A stretch of 64,000 bases of DNA. It comes from Pseudanabaena frigida. GTDB lineage: Bacteria; Cyanobacteriota; Cyanobacteriia; Pseudanabaenales; Pseudanabaenaceae. The translations under genes were made by a program, and so were the position numbers. Positions within the stretch are counted from its first letter, which is position 1, and every line of letters begins with the position of its first letter. Shown here piece after piece: positions 62,840 to 64,000 of this stretch. The DNA lies in NCBI GenBank assembly GCA_003242085.1, contig QBML01000006.1, forward strand, positions 85,541-149,540, given 5' to 3'. The notes under the pieces were generated by a model. The model was not told the origin of the DNA. It was given only the letters and a program-made list of their open reading frames with translations, and ran no database searches.

Positions 62840-64000
62840 ATGTCTCCAAGCCCCAGCTCAACAAATCTCTCAACACTTTTAGAACGTGGTGTTGTTGAAA
62901 TATTTCCCAATAGCGAATCTGACAACTTACGCGATCGCATCCAAAAGAGCGATCGCCCCCTTCGCATCAAACTAGGCATCGATCCCACTCGCCCCGATCT
63001 GCATCTCGGACATACGGTTGCTCTACGAAAACTACGCCAATTTCAAGATGCAGGACATAAGGCGGTTTTAATCATTGGTGATTTCACTGCTCAAATTGGC
63101 GATCCTACGGGAAGATCCGAAGCTAGACCTCGCCTCACGCCTGAAGAAGTTGCCTATAATGCTGAGACATATCTCGATCAAGCAAAGAAAATTCTTGATT
63201 TTTCCAGCGATCGCTTTGAGTTGCGTCGCAATGGGGAATGGCTAAATAAACTCGATTTGCAGCAAATCATTACTTTGCAAGCCAGTATGACCGTTGGGCA
63301 AATGCTCGCCAAAGAAGGATTTAGCGATCGCTACGAAAAAGGCAATCCTATTTATTTGCATGAATTTCTCTATCCCCTGTTGCAAGGCTATGACTCCGTA
63401 GTGATCGACTCCGATGTAGAGCTAGGTGGAACCGATCAAAAATTTAATATTCTCGTCGGGCGTGATTTGCAACTCAAAGATCCCAGCCGACAAGGTAAAC
63501 CTGCTCAATTTGGATTGTTGCTGCCCTTGCTTGTGGGTTTAGATGGTGTCCAAAAAATGTCCAAGTCCCTTGGCAACTATGTTGGACTAACTGATGAGCC
63601 ATTAGCCATGTATTCCAAATTGGAAAAAGTCCCCGATGCTCTTGTCGATAAATATTTTGAGCTACTGACAGATATTGATTTAGCAACGCTCCCAGAAAAT
63701 CCTCGCGAAAAGCAAAAACAACTAGCCTTGGCGATCGTGGGTCAATACCATAGCGCTGAAGTAGCGCTGCAAGCCCAACAGGATGCCGAACAAATTGTTC
63801 TTGCAGGTAATACTACCGATCTCGGTGATATTCCCGAATTTGAGCTCGCGCAGATTAATTTTCCTGCACCCTTACATTACTTAGTTAAGGCATCTGGACT
63901 CTGCAAAAGCAATAGCGAAGCTCAAAGCCAAATCAAAAATGGTGCAGTGAAACTTGATGGTGAAAAATTAGGCGATCGCACTTTTGACAGTGTTGAGGAA
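62840..64000 (+). CDS. tyrS: Tyrosyl-tRNA synthetase (3' end beyond window)
   Basis: The frame starts at the ATG at 62840 and stays open for 387 codons to the window edge. It has the class I signature PDLHLGHT (about residues 51-58), [34 protein letters not shown], and [11 protein letters not shown]. The C-terminal S4-like RNA-binding domain begins near [20 protein letters not shown]. It charges tRNA-Tyr; a tRNA-Tyr gene lies 21 kb upstream. Only the last residues and the stop are missing. Confidence 0.95.
   Translation, partial: MSPSPSSTNLSTLLERGVVEIFPNSESDNLRDRIQKSDRPLRIKLGIDPTRPDLHLGHTVALRKLRQFQDAGHKAVLIIGDFTAQIGDPTGRSEARPRLTPEEVAYNAETYLDQAKKILDFSSDRFELRRNGEWLNKLDLQQIITLQASMTVGQMLAKEGFSDRYEKGNPIYLHEFLYPLLQGYDSVVIDSDVELGGTDQKFNILVGRDLQLKDPSRQGKPAQFGLLLPLLVGLDGVQKMSKSLGNYVGLTDEPLAMYSKLEKVPDALVDKYFELLTDIDLATLPENPREKQKQLALAIVGQYHSAEVALQAQQDAEQIVLAGNTTDLGDIPEFELAQINFPAPLHYLVKASGLCKSNSEAQSQIKNGAVKLDGEKLGDRTFDSVEE

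Overview
This window is from a cyanobacterium. It carries psbB-psbT, glnB (PII), a Rubisco-activase ATPase, D-glycerate 3-kinase, a DesB-type desaturase, ClpS, a bacteriophytochrome and many copies of the HIP1 octamer GCGATCGC. Moderate-to-low GC and dense intergenic hairpins would suit a filamentous non-heterocystous group such as Pseudanabaena. That genus-level guess is weak.

Positions 1-14.6 kb form a defence island built around DNA phosphorothioation. The modification genes dndC-dndD-dndE lie together on the minus strand. No dndA (cysteine desulfurase), dndB or dndFGH is visible. In their place are a methyltransferase-like gene cut by the left edge, two Uma2-type nucleases, a truncated HNH-family protein, a probable sulfur-binding-domain/HNH nuclease coupled to dnd-associated protein 4, and a HEPN/MNT toxin-antitoxin pair. 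There is also a four-gene cassette: a PLD-nuclease/helicase, a 57-aa protein, a second SMC-like ATPase and a Uma2 nuclease. Between dndC and a small XRE regulator is a set of palindromic boxes (consensus TGTAGTCCAAATGGACTACA) that could replace DndB control.

Positions 14.6-34.8 kb are mostly housekeeping: alr, a GH10-like hydrolase, a VanW-domain protein, Rubisco activase, an alpha/beta hydrolase, psbT-psbB, glyK, a KPDA-repeat lipoprotein, a cytochrome b/molybdopterin oxidoreductase pair, glnB with an NtcA-type box, a P-type cation ATPase, an ATP-binding protein, mutL and an M61 peptidase.

Positions 34.8-59.5 kb are rich in signalling: an FHA-PAS-GGDEF-EAL protein, a three-receiver hybrid kinase, an 1800-aa multi-PAS hybrid kinase, and a bacteriophytochrome/response-regulator/hybrid-kinase operon. 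Two decayed relatives lie beside them: a hybrid-kinase remnant and a phytochrome pseudogene. Interspersed are recQ, desB, clpS, a CPBP protease, tRNA-Tyr, a TIGR01777 epimerase and lpxA. The right end has an ABC exporter, a pilin-G/H-like membrane protein and tyrS, cut by the window edge.

Across about 17.4-62.7 kb, intergenic spaces hold a family of long near-perfect hairpins. Many end in AAACCCAAA/TTTGGGTTT and have a GC-rich tip around GCGAAGC or GCTTTGC, while the middle of the stem differs between copies. They are absent from the dnd island.
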